This document shows positions 10,250 to 19,551 of a stretch of 64,000 nt of DNA, in pieces (the first letter of the stretch is position 1; each line of letters starts with the position of its first letter). Where the stretch lies: NCBI GenBank assembly GCA_043228905.1, contig JBHGNT010000003.1:17422001-17486000 (forward strand), given 5' to 3'. Made by a program: the position numbers and the translations under genes. The notes under the pieces were generated by a model that saw only the letters and a program-made list of their open reading frames with translations, was not told the DNA's origin and made no database searches. This DNA comes from Azolla caroliniana. Its lineage: Eukaryota; Polypodiophyta.

Positions 10250-12289
10250 TTAAAAATCCATTCTCACTTGGGACAAGAGTTCCCTCTTGTTCCTTTCGTG
10301 ATTTGCCGGCACCGTTAGGAATTGGACGGATTTCCCACCGTTTTGGCTCCGAATTCGCGCAAAAGCCGCACCGCTATCGAGCACCTTCGTCTCCATCCGT
10401 GATGCCGTGATAAAGGGTTGGCTGAGGATGACGGAATGTGAAACCTCATCTTGCACGAAGAAATTTTGGTCGATCTCGACATCCCCGATCTTCACCGTCA
10501 CATCCGGACAAGCCGCAAATAGATCTTCCGTTGCTTTGGAGGCCGCCCGAATCTTCCATCCATGGTTGGTGTTAATAGGCCACTTCCCCTTCCGGTAGAA
10601 CTCCTTGGACATAAAGTTGATCTCCGATCCGTGATCAATCAATGCTAGCACGGGTTCTTTGATGTTGCCGATTCGGACCGGAGTCTCCGTAGTTGCGTGT
10701 GCCCAATGTGGCCTTGTATAGTGGGAGTTCGGAATTTCGTCCTCCACTTCGGTGTCGTTCATTAAAACGGTGTTCGCATTCACCCTTGGAGCATTTTCCT
10801 TCGTACTTTGTCTTTTTCGCTTCACGAGATCCACGAGAAGATCGTGGAACTCCTTTGCTATTCCGAGTAGCTCCCGAAGCGAGAAATCTACCCGGCTATC
10901 CAAGATCCTTTCTTCGAACACTCTTTTCAAGTCGGTTTGTTGTTCTATGTCCAAGGCGAGCTTGAATGCCGGAGTCGCCTTTTCTTTTCCCTTACCTCCG
11001 GAGTTCCAGCTTTCCGGTATCTTCGATGGCCCGCCCGTGCGTCGTCGTTTCTCGTCCACATACACCTTATGCAATTGACACAGGGCGTATACGCTATTCT
11101 TGTCGACAGGGCACTCCCATCCCGTAGCTTCCCGGACGCCTTCCGTGGTGCTTCGGATCTCGTTGGAGTCGGTTTTCTCGGTGTTTTCTAGAACTTCCGG
11201 CCAAAAAGACATCTTTGCTCTCGATGACTCCCCGACACATATTCCCGCGGTTGTCGCATAGTTGCTTCTTGCCGCCGATTCCTCCTCGAGCACCTTCTTC
11301 ATGCCGCCTTTCCGGAAGTTCGGTCGGAGTGGCTTCCGAGAGTCCATCGAATGAATCCGGTTTCCCTCGTAGTAGATGAGATCCCGCCGTAGCGCCTCCT
11401 TATGCTCGTCGCAATCCCTCCGATCGTGTTCAGCGCTATCGCACCATATGCACCATATGCATTGTCGGTCCGTATACCTGGAGCTTGTGGGGCGGTCATC
11501 CGACTTCTTCACCATCGCGATCTTCAGATTCTCCATCTCCTTCAATAGTTGCTCCACCGTAGATGCATCAATCCCCTTCTCAGTTGTAGTTTCCCGAGCC
11601 CTCGGTTGAAGGTCTTCCAATCCGGTTCTCGGTTTCGGAATCGGTTTCGAAACCCTCTTTTCCTCGTTGGCAAGCCATTGCCCCCTCTTCGTGTATCGCA
11701 CGACGATATCCCGCACGCTTTCCCATGTTTCGGTGAGACCACTCTCCGTGGTCGTGTCCTCCAAGAGCACTCCGAGATCTTTCCGGTCCCGGACGTCCAC
11801 GGCTCGCAAGAACATGATCATCTTGTCCGGTACGAGGATAGCTTGATCTCTCGCGGACAACCTCCCGAACCGGCTTTCGAATGCCGAAAACACATCAATG
11901 ACCTTCAATCCCTTGTCCAGCGTCTCCACCCAATCTTCGAATCCCCTTCGCGTCGCCTTGGAGGAATCCTCGATGGTGAACGTCCTCTTTAGCTCTTCTT
12001 CAAACGCTTCCCATGTCAGATTTTGTTGTCGTAGCCCATGGATGCTTGCTTGAAGCCCGTCGGTCGCCACCCGGTTGAAGGATGTCACTTGTAGTCCTTC
12101 CGATATTCCGCACCGTAGCATCTCCGCCTTGTAGTCCCGAAGATACCGCGACACGTCTTTCCCGTTGAATTGCCCGTTTCGTTGCATGAGCCGCTCCACT
12201 GATGCCGTTATCTCCGACATCGCGCGTTGTTCTTGTAGCATGCGCTCGAACATCATCATCATGTTGCTAGCCTCCGGTTGATTTTCCAT
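10250..12289 (-). CDS. gag-pro: GypB Gag-protease
   Basis: 679-codon intact frame. The N-terminal two-fifths is a retrotransposon Gag domain (residues about 1-215; TWEAFEEELKRTF, FGRLSARDQAIL). Near residue 275 is a zinc knuckle CIWCDSAEHDRRDC, preceded by a small in-frame 9-bp duplication (CIWCIWC). The aspartic protease is at the C-terminus: ALIDHGSEINFMS near residue 552 has DHG where retropepsins usually have DTG or DSG, and a SVILSQPFI block follows. GypA has the same arrangement. The next frame (pol) is offset, so expression of pol would need a shift or repair. Confidence 0.9.
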   Translation of the reverse strand: MENQPEASNMMMMFERMLQEQRAMSEITASVERLMQRNGQFNGKDVSRYLRDYKAEMLRCGISEGLQVTSFNRVATDGLQASIHGLRQQNLTWEAFEEELKRTFTIEDSSKATRRGFEDWVETLDKGLKVIDVFSAFESRFGRLSARDQAILVPDKMIMFLRAVDVRDRKDLGVLLEDTTTESGLTETWESVRDIVVRYTKRGQWLANEEKRVSKPIPKPRTGLEDLQPRARETTTEKGIDASTVEQLLKEMENLKIAMVKKSDDRPTSSRYTDRQCIWCIWCDSAEHDRRDCDEHKEALRRDLIYYEGNRIHSMDSRKPLRPNFRKGGMKKVLEEESAARSNYATTAGICVGESSRAKMSFWPEVLENTEKTDSNEIRSTTEGVREATGWECPVDKNSVYALCQLHKVYVDEKRRRTGGPSKIPESWNSGGKGKEKATPAFKLALDIEQQTDLKRVFEERILDSRVDFSLRELLGIAKEFHDLLVDLVKRKRQSTKENAPRVNANTVLMNDTEVEDEIPNSHYTRPHWAHATTETPVRIGNIKEPVLALIDHGSEINFMSKEFYRKGKWPINTNHGWKIRAASKATEDLFAACPDVTVKIGDVEIDQNFFVQDEVSHSVILSQPFITASRMETKVLDSGAAFARIRSQNGGKSVQFLTVPANHERNKRELLSQVRMDF

Positions 12290-12304
12290 CTCCTTGCCAC
12301 CCGG

Positions 12305-12327
12305 TGTTTCACGTCGGGTTCACCAAC
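12305..12327 (-). other. GypB primer-binding region
   Basis: On the minus strand the LTR end is followed by TTGGTGAACCCGACGTGAAA. GypA has the same sequence with one change at its own LTR edge (17031-17050). The primer tRNA was not identified. Confidence 0.65.
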
Positions 12328-13040
12328 TGTGGCGTGCCTTTCGGCTCCGGATCGTTGCGGAACCGCTGAGGTTTTGGACTAGGAGGAAGAAAAATACAAA
12401 TAAGGCTAGTAAAGAATAGGTATAAAGAGTTATAAAATAAGAATCTTGTGAATCCCACGATTTTAGTATATTTAGTCAATATTTCGGTAGGAAGAGAGAA
12501 TTATTTTAGCAAATTCGTGAATCCCACGAATATTTTAGATTGATTGATCATTATAGAAAAGAAAAAATCAACAAAACTACAATGTGCTCCCCATCCTTAT
12601 ATAGTGATGGGAGAGTCTAAGCATAGCTACATGCTTTTTTTCTAATATGTTCATGCACACTAAATGTGCATGTGATGCTTTTCTAATCCTTGCTTTTATT
12701 TGCTAAATATAGTGCTCATGCACGCTAGATGTGCATGAGTCACTTTTTAGTTGCTTGCGTTTTTCTATAAAATATTCACGCACTCTAAAAATGCATGATT
12801 TACCTTTTAATAAAGGTAGGCGCAAATAAAGCACTTATAGTTATTAAATCTATTTGTAGAACACTAAAGATAAGGTAGCATAATGGTAAAGTTGAGGTTT
12901 GGCTACGTAGAGGTATAGGGTTTGAATCTTGCCTTATGCACGTGATAAATATTTTGATATATTATTTATTTATTTATATGTATCTAAAATCGGATATATT
13001 ATTTTATGGTTTTCACGTAGTGTGTGGAATACACTACGAT
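12328..13040 (-). repeat. GypB 5' LTR (right)
   Basis: 713-bp partner of 5957-6660, with roughly fifteen substitutions and a few indels by eye. It retains a complete tRNA-like segment at 12870-12937 whose 5' acceptor-like arm is missing from the left LTR. The outer end has lost a base at the junction (CACTACGATA before GCGTGG). Confidence 0.9.
12870..12937 (+). repeat. tRNA-like (SINE-head-like) segment in GypB LTR
   Basis: 68 bp with an A box TAGCATAATGG (12876-12886), a B box GGTTTGAATCT (12919-12929), and arms ATAAGGT (12870-12876) and GCCTTAT (12931-12937) that pair like an acceptor stem. It resembles the tRNA-derived head of a plant SINE. It lies in the LTR on the strand opposite to GypB coding. 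It is not a functional tRNA gene: no convincing anticodon arm. Confidence 0.6.
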
Positions 13041-13430
13041 AGCGTGGAGCAGTAAGAAGTAGCCGACAGTTGCACTGTCGAGCACCGAAGCTGAGTACCG
13101 AGGAGCGGCTGTCGCGACATGCGAAGCCATATGGTTGAAGCGACTACTTAGGAACCTGTAAGAGGAGGTGTCAGATCCGACGACGATCTACTGCGACAAC
13201 CTCAACAGCATCCAGCTTGCGAAAAACCCCGTTTTCCACGCACGGACCAAGCACATTGAGCTGCACTACCATTTCGTCCGTGAGCATGTCCTTTCCGGTG
13301 AAGTCGAACTTCAGTACGTTCCGACGAATCGGCAGACTGCCGACATCTTCACCAAGCCTCTTGGTCTGGACAAGTTGCGGCAATTCTCAGGTGCGCTCGG
13401 ATTGCGTCACCTTGACGTGCCAAACTTGAG
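13041..13430 (+). pseudogene. pol: CopA RNase H, distal part
   Basis: Resumes the copia reading after GypB: WSSKK, a TAG where CopB has Gln, then PTVALSSTEAEY (about 13060-13105). It continues with YCDNLNSIQLAKNPVFHARTKHIE and the terminal VPTNRQTADIFTKPL block (13318-13365). This is the normal C-terminal end of copia RNase H. The reading then runs on into an unusual tail. Confidence 0.9.
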
Positions 13431-13971
13431 GGGGAGACCAGTCCCGAACGACCAAGCAAGGCAGCAGGAAAGGAGTGGAGACCGCGACATCGAGTCGGTT
13501 GACTCGGTTGTCGAGTTCGACTTCGGATCCGGATCGGCTGAAGAAGCCGAGGGCGGACCCACGGAAAAGTCCGGAAGCGGACAGAAGGGGAACAGTCGAA
13601 GGAGAGAGCCGAAGCCAACCACGCATAGGGAAGATGACGCCGTTGAGGGCGAGAAGACAAAAGACAAGTTGGAGACAGCCAACTCGGACGAGAGCGAAAA
13701 CCGATCGTAGGTAGCCTAGTCGGTTCGGATGTTTGATTCAGATACACTGAATCAACTGAGGGCCAAGCGGAAAAGAAGGCAGCAGGAGAAGCGCCAACAC
13801 CGCGACAACAAGGGACCTGCGAAGGGCCGTGGGAACAGACAAGCCGGCCAGAAGGGTCGAAGCGTGCGGAGTCGAACAGGTCGAGGAGCGCGAGCGAGGC
13901 GTGGAGCTAGGAGAAACCAGAGCGTAGGTCCGACAGAACAGGCGGAACCTCAAGTTGAGCTTGAGGGGGAG
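13431..13971 (+). pseudogene. CopA post-RNase H tail
   Basis: About 180 codons follow RNase H where most copia polyproteins stop. The first part is acidic and Ser-rich (EFDFGSGSAEEAEGG; KLETANSDESE). Stops lie at 13708-13719. The second part is strongly basic (MFDSDTLNQLRAKRKRRQ, then R/G/A-rich) and ends at TGA just inside the LTR. CopB has the same blocks in the same order (34515-34943), so the tail is a family trait. It has no domain I recognise; composition suggests a disordered, nucleic-acid-binding tail. It ends at the polypurine tract (13964-13971). Confidence 0.75.
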
Positions 13972-13991
13972 TGTTGAGAGACAAGCTCAAC
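13954..13991 (+). other. CopA polypurine tract within a 10-bp inverted repeat
   Basis: AGGGGGAG (13964-13971) abuts the 3' LTR. It sits between GTTGAGCTTG (13954-13963) and CAAGCTCAAC (13982-13991), which are perfect reverse complements. The loop holds the tract and the first ten bases of the LTR. CopB has the identical arrangement (34365-34402). Confidence 0.85.
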
Positions 13992-14427
13992 ATCGGCCGG
14001 ATCAGCTGAAGAAGCCGAGGACCGGGTCGGTTGGGACCGATCGGTTAGGCCGAATGCGTAAATCGGTACGCAGACCGGTGCGTAGGTAGGGCCGGATCGG
14101 TGCGTAAACCGGGAGGCCGTTAGGAAAGATATTCCATGAGGAATATATTTGGGAGTTAGTGTAGGAGCTCTTAATGATCATTGAAGTACTATTAGTACTT
14201 TTGTCAGTCCTTCTCGGACTTGTATAAAAGTGTTCATTGAACACACATATGTATAGAGTATGGTGAATAGAGATTGTGTACCTTTTTTTTGAATATAGTT
14301 CTAGTTTTCCTCTCTCACTCTCTCTGTCTCTCCCGCGTATACTGCGTAAGCTCAAGCTCTCCATTAAACCTGAGTTTTCTTCCTTCTGTTCGGTCTTCAT
14401 ACTTGCTTCCGCACGTTACTTTTTACA
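13972..14427 (+). repeat. CopA 3' LTR
   Basis: 456 bp, the same length as the 5' LTR, with about 13 substitutions by eye. It is followed by the GTTTG duplication at 14428-14432, after which GypA homology resumes. Confidence 0.95.
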
Positions 14428-14432
14428 GTTTG

Positions 14433-14983
14433 ATGTTCCACGGTACATGTGGTACCGTAAAGATCACCATTGGCTCCACGATCTTAGGGTTTATGCACCC
14501 TATCTCACCCGACGAGAAGGCAAAAGCCCTTCCGTGGCTTTCGATCTTCCTTCTAAATCTTTCCTCCTCCCTAGGCAATAGGAAGCCACCCCCACCAATC
14601 CGGAGCTTTTGTCATGTCTCGTTGGTGAACCAGTGCCTTATGCCTCTTGGGTCCCGCAAGCTAGGATCAGCCACTACCCCCTTTATCCAATCCCAACTAT
14701 CATTAGGCAATGGGGTTGCCATAGGCTTCACCTTTTTGTCCACGGTCTTGTACTTCGTTTGCACCTCGATCGTCCTCGCTTCCTTGATCAACCGTCGAAG
14801 CTCTTCGATGGTGGTGTACATGTCAACTGAGTTGACTAGAATTACCTTGTCTTCATTGAGGCCCGAAATGACTATCCTCTCCATCTCTCCGAGAGTGTCG
14901 TCGAACGAGACCGCCTCCATGGCTCCGCTTATGGTGTCATCTTCCCCTAATAAATTACATTGTTTGAGATACCTTTCTAGCAC
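14433..14983 (-). pseudogene. pol: GypA pol N-terminal region
   Basis: Minus-strand region between protease and RT of GypA. It matches GypB pol residues about 25-190: VDMYTTIEELR, KYKTVDKKVKP, LRIGGGGFLL-like and GCI.P.IVEPM blocks. The reading continues left across CopA to 1644. Frame breaks near 14600 and 14980 make it non-coding today. The function of this conserved pre-RT segment is unknown. Confidence 0.85.
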
Positions 14984-15506
14984 CGTTTTCTAGCACCGTC
15001 GTCTCCATGTGAGCCGCCGTGATGTATAGTTCACCCAAGATGACCGGGTGCGAGGACATCTCTTGAACGAAGAAATGTTGATCTATTTCTACGTCCCCCA
15101 CCTTCACCCGTACATTCGGGCAAGCGTCATATAGCTCGTTGGTTGCTCGAGTCGCCGCTCTAATCTTCCACCCGTGCTTCGTGTTGATCGACCACTTTCC
15201 CTTTTCATAAAATTTCATGGACATAAGGTTGATCTCAGAGCCATGGTGAATCAATGCTACAACTGGCTCTTTTACATCTCTGACTCGTACCGGTGTCTCC
15301 ATTATCACTCTCGCCCAATGCGGCCTCATGCAGTGACTGTCCACATAGTCTTCGTCTTCCTCGGGCACCTCAGTTGACAATGAATTTACAAACGCGAGCT
15401 TTGCCACTTTTTGCTCCGTCGAGAGCCACTTCCTTTTCATTAGGTTGATGATGTCCTTGTGGAATTCTTTCTTGGCAATTCTGAGGGCCTCTCGTAGAAT
15501 AAACAC
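14955..15506 (-). pseudogene. pro: GypA protease region
   Basis: Aspartic protease domain homologous to GypB residues about 480-660. The active-site block reads ALIHHGSEINLMS, so the catalytic Asp is replaced by His (GypB has DHGSE). The SHPVILGELYI block and the LREALRIAKKEFH segment upstream are conserved. The loss of the catalytic Asp and the frame breaks on both sides show that it is dead. Confidence 0.85.
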
Positions 15507-16981
15507 TACGCGACTATTGAGGATCCTTCACTACCTTCTTCAAGTCCGTTGGTTGTTCGATCTCTGAACAAAGCTTGAAGTTGGGGGGATTCCCCCTTCT
15601 CTTTCCATCTTTCATTGCGTGCTTGAGACTGGTTCGCCTCTTGCCTTCTTTGTGCACCTCGAGCGTCGTATTTCCTTGATGGACTGGTTCCCTCGTCATT
15701 TCCTACCTTCTTCTCTTCTACCATTACTTTGTAGTTTTGGCAAGCGGCTTCCACAAAGCCTGTCTTTTCTTCCACCAGATCCTTCCACCCGGTTGCTTCT
15801 TGGACCCTTCTTTCCGCTTCATCTGCTTCTTCTCTTTTGAACTTTCCCCTAGAGAGGCTTCCTAGGATTGACGGCCAAAAGTCAATCTCTTTCTCCTTTT
15901 GCCTCCTCATCTCTTTCCCCACTGGGATCCCAACCGACGCCAAGTAGTGGACGGCTTGAACATGTCGTGCTTCGGCCTCCTGCATTAGCCTTCTCATGCC
16001 CCCTCGGCCTCGATTCAATCCCAAGGGGCGCCTTGTCTCCTTCGAATAGACCCTATTGTTCCAAAGATAGACAATATTCCTTCTTACGACCTCTTGAAAG
16101 TTTCCACACTCCCTTCGTAGGTGGTCGGGATTGTCGCACCACATACATCTTTGTGCGAACAGGGGACGTTGATCCTGAGGGTCGCCACTCTCTTTCCTAG
16201 CTTGCGCTATTTGGAGATCTCGCACAATCTTTGTGAGCTCGTCTATTGCCGACCCTCCAGACGGTGCTTCAACCACAATTCTCTCGGGGACGAACCTTGC
16301 ATTTGCTTGCTCTCTTTCTTGAAGTGCTTTACCACCCTTGGGTTCGTGTGTCTCACTAATAGAGCATGTGGATGTTTGGCCACTCAACGGAGACCCGTTG
16401 TTCCATTCCCTTCTCTTATCGAAGCGACTACAAACCCGTTTTACCATAGCCCAATCTGTCGTTAGCCCATCATCAGTTTCGAGGAGGAGCCCCACCTTCT
16501 CTCTGTCTCGTGCATCAACAAATTTTATGAATAGTAAGACCTTGCTTGTGTCGAGCACCGTCCTATCGAGAGCCGAGAGTCGCGCGAAGCGCTTCTCAAA
16601 TTCTTGTAGAAGTGCCATAGTATTTCTCCCCTTGCCGGAAAGCTCAACCCACTCCATTAGATCCCTTTTCGAAATTCTGAGTGAGTCATCAACGCCGTAC
16701 TTCTCAAGGAGTCTTTCTTCGAACTCCTCCCAATTGTGACAATCTGCTTCGATCTCGAGCACCTCTGCGTGGATACTTGGCGTTACCACTCTAGCGAATC
16801 CAGTTAGCTGCCTATCGTTGGGGACATTTCGCGAAAACATTTCGGCCTTATAGGCATCCAAGTAGCTTGTAATATCTCTTCAGTTGAACTGACCCGTTGT
16901 GCTGACCACTGTCTCTATGGCCCGGTCGAGGCCGATGATGCCTTCTTGGGCATTTACCAAGCAGTCCACCGCTGCCCCCAT
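15506..16981 (-). pseudogene. gag: GypA Gag
   Basis: Gag of the GypA/GypB family. A 451-codon open stretch runs from 16861. Homology extends upstream to an ATG at 16979-16981 across an in-frame TGA at 16880-16882, where GypB has Gly. Recognisable blocks are NWEEFEERLLEKYG, FARLSALDRTVL and a zinc knuckle CMWCDNPDHLRREC (near 16130). Near 15540-15700 the frame leading to the protease changes. It would have formed the particle shell. Confidence 0.85.
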
Positions 16982-17030
16982 CGCTTCAACGAGTTCTCCT
17001 CCTCGCACCTTGGATCTCCCTTGCCGCCCT

Positions 17031-17053
17031 TTCACATCGGGTTCACCAATTTA
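17031..17053 (-). other. GypA primer-binding region
   Basis: Minus strand TTGGTGAACCCGATGTGAAA next to the LTR end. One base differs from the GypB counterpart. Confidence 0.6.
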
Positions 17054-18060
17054 TGTCTCGAGGTTTCGCGCGTGTGTGTTACTTGGGCGGGACCACGGGG
17101 GTCTTGGACTAGGGAGTACGAAGGGATAGAGAAGACCCGAGGTTTGTTTTACCACAAGACTACTTCCCGGGCAAGGGCTCATTGCCCCTCTTGTGGGGCC
17201 AGTGGTTTTCATTGATCACGAATCATCGAGTTTTCGAGATCACCTCATGAACCAAGTGATCAAATGGGTACAAGCAAAGATAAGGACACAAAATGAACGC
17301 ACAAGGGGACGAGAACACAAACACGAATGCCTGTACGCTGTCGTGAAGTACGAAAGCTTCACATTAAAAGTCTACAATAAGATAAATACGTAACTAAAAT
17401 AACATTTGATAATGTTTTATATATAAAGATAATATTAACAACACATATGATAATATTATATATATGTAAAGAAAAATAATTATATTACACGAACAAGAGA
17501 GGACTTGAACCAATAACCCCACCCTATGACTCTCAAATCTTACCATTTATTCTATACTAGTAATATACATAAAATGAACATACCTTATATATACTTTATA
17601 TTACATAAAGGATTTGCTTCATGATATAAAAATAAAGTTGTATGTTGTGTTCAATAGTATTTTGAGACTTGCTTCATGATATAAAAATAAAGTTGTATGT
17701 TGTGTTCAATAGTATTTTGAGACTTGAACCCACAACCTCATACACCAAAGTCAATACACCTACCATTAGGCTAGGCCCTTTCTCTGTAAGATTATATTTT
17801 CATGTTTATTGTTATTGCATATATTGTTTCATACATAAAAGCTCAAATGAGCGAGATGTTTATCATGCATCACATGTAATGCATGAACGCCAAATGGCAA
17901 TCATGCATCACATGCATTTCATGCACTACATGCATGACTTGTACCCTCCAATGCATCATATGCATGGGGGCACCTATTTAAATGGTGAAAGAGAAGATCA
18001 AAGGGAGATATGTATGAGATATCAATCAAATTATGTATTACATAAGAGATACCATAAAAA
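17054..18060 (-). repeat. GypA 5' LTR (outer edge not determined)
   Basis: The LTR begins at TGTCTCGAGG beside the primer region. Its outer end could not be placed, because the partner LTR is outside the window; 18060 is a provisional limit. Inside: a 56-bp direct tandem repeat (17613-17668 and 17669-17724), a minus-strand tRNA-like segment (A box about 17761-17775, B box 17721-17731), a weaker one near 17493, a dense CATGCA cluster (17850-17965), and a minus-strand TATA-like sequence near 17975. It is homologous in reverse orientation to the duplicated unit at 42944-44402. Confidence 0.65.
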
Positions 18061-18087
18061 TAGATAAAGAAGGGAAGAAGTTTAACA

Positions 18088-18165
18088 TAAAGGTGGAGCT
18101 CTAGCTTGGCGGTCGTGGTGGTTAACTCTCAACAAGAGGGAGGCGGTTTGAGCCTTATCTTCATC
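18088..18165 (+). repeat. tRNA-like segment
   Basis: Contains A-box-like TAGCTTGGCGG (18102 onward) and B-box-like GCGGTTTGAGCC (18143-18154). It may be the head of a SINE; no clear tail or target duplication was found. The rest of 18061-18474 has no coding signal. Confidence 0.4.
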
Positions 18166-18474
18166 AAAATATTGAAGCGAAGATTGTAGTGGTCTACGAT
18201 CAAGAAAGAGAAGAGCGATTACCTTGCAAGACAAAGTTCGGAGGTTCAACGACGTGTACAACCACTTTTGTAACTCTTTCATCAAATAATTATAAATCTC
18301 TTTTATTGCTTCAAATATCATTCTATATCCTATCTTGTCATATCTTGTTGATCACTATTTATCTATCTCTACTCTTTCGTCTCTTCCGTCCATAATCCCA
18401 GTGATTCCTTCCTCACTTTCACGATATCTTTTGTCTACGCAACGCTACGCTTCTAGGCGAGCCACGCCACAACA

Positions 18475-18770
18475 ACGCCTTTATGAGAAGGAGAGCTGCA
18501 TGGGCAAGCCCTAACGCTCCCTCGTCACAAGACGCCGAACGTACAAGGACAAAACAAATCACACACACGAACGCTCGTACGCCTTTATGAGGAGGAGAGG
18601 TGCATGGGCACGCCCAAAATGCTCCCTCGTCACAAGACGACCGAACATACAAGGAAGACATAAACACACGCACAAATGCTCGTATGCTTTTATGAGGAGG
18701 AGAGGTGCATGGGCATGCCTGAAACACTCCCTCATCACAAGACAACCGAACGTATAAGGAGACGAGAATT
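18475..18770. repeat. Three-unit minisatellite, about 104 bp
   Basis: Units start at 18475, 18579 and 18684 (lengths 104, 105 and a partial third). Each begins with CGCCTTTATGAG or a variant and includes GCATGGGCA and CTCCCTCGTCACAAGAC. An apparent long minus-strand frame over it is explained by the repetition, not by coding. Confidence 0.85.
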
Positions 18771-19551
18771 AAAGAAAGAAAACACGAATGAAATTGGCTA
18801 AAGAAGTAGATATGTAGGTTCGATGGCAATGGAAGAGTGCCCTTTATAAAATAGGTTTTGATTACAATGTGGCGACTTCTAGTTAACCACAAGCTCAACA
18901 AAACATAAATACTAAATGCCCTTAGAGACAAGAGCAAATCCAAACACCGAGCACGAACACGAAGAAGATGAGCACACAAGCACACCACACCACAAAAATG
19001 CTGACCCCAACGAACCACGACCACCCGAACGGCGAGCACATGGGCTCGCAACGACGAACATGGGCAAAGCAACGCCGAACCAACGAGGCTCGGGCTCACG
19101 AGCACCGTAAACAACTCGAGCACTTCGAGTGCCAACACGAAGAAGACGAGCACATGGCGATGAGGGGATGAAGGGGTATGAGATGAAGAAAAATGGTGAA
19201 GATGAAGATGAAGAGCTCCGAAAGAAAAATGGCGATAGTCTGTTCACCCCAAACCTCCTTCGAAATGAGCCCCCCTCGACCTCCTTTTATAGGAAAAAAA
19301 GGAAGGTGGGTCGCCACATTCGTCTTCAATGCAAAAGGAATAAAATTCCTTAAATCACGTTTCATTGTATGACCAGATTTGAACTGTGCACCTTTAGCTA
19401 GGAGTCAATATGTCTATCTACTAGCTCATTAATTCTCTATTATATAACATATAATTCTATATCTAGAAATTCATAGCCTGTCTCCTCTCTACTTTTCATC
19501 TCTCCTCTCTCTTACTTTTTACACGATTTTCTATACCTCCTTTCCACCATT
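18771..19551. other. Unassigned region
   Basis: No supported gene. It holds two similar TATA-like stretches followed by a GTGGCGAC or GGGTCGCCAC sequence (about 18840-18880 and 19280-19320), repeated CACGAAGAAGA(T/C)GAGCAC segments (18957 and 19136), and a minus-strand tRNA-like segment at 19375-19427. It may be decayed LTR DNA of an unidentified element. Confidence 0.5.

Larger units (their letters stand above)
5957..13040 (-). mobile_element. GypB: nearly intact Ty3/gypsy element inside CopA
   Basis: Minus-strand element of about 7.1 kb with LTRs at 5957-6660 and 12328-13040. The left target duplication is TGCGT (5952-5956); the right copy reads AGCGT (13041-13045). The splice restores the copia RNase H reading (SAAIA-WSSKK). 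Gene order is gag-protease, then RT, RNase H and integrase. Two long open frames survive; one in-frame TGA in integrase and a frame change between protease and RT break it. It is the same family as GypA, the element in which its host CopA sits. Confidence 0.95.
1645..14427 (+). mobile_element. CopA: Ty1/copia element carrying nested GypB
   Basis: Full-length copia element with two 456-bp LTRs (TG...CA), a primer site, gag, protease, integrase, RT and RNase H in copia order, and a polypurine tract. The GTTTG duplication is at 1640-1644 and 14428-14432. About 5.7 kb belongs to CopA itself; the rest is GypB, inserted within the RNase H coding region. The LTRs differ at about 13 of 456 positions by eye. 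The coding region has several frameshifts, stops and one internal deletion, so it is not autonomous. CopB, CopC and CopE are relatives in the same window. Confidence 0.95.

Noticed and set aside
10095-10250. Programmed frameshift between GypB gag-protease and pol
   Set aside because: The frames are offset, but the downstream frame also has an in-frame TGA just before the GTG at 10094, and I see no slippery heptamer with a clear structure. Ordinary decay is more likely.
12870-12937. Functional tRNA gene
   Set aside because: A and B boxes and an acceptor-like stem are present, but no proper anticodon arm, and the partner LTR copy has lost one arm. Recorded as a tRNA-like repeat.
18419-19153. 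Long minus-strand frame (244 codons) with hydrophobic, Cys-rich composition
   Set aside because: It lies over the three-unit minisatellite and CACGAAGAAG repeats. Its internal repetition mirrors the DNA repeats and it has no recognisable domain.
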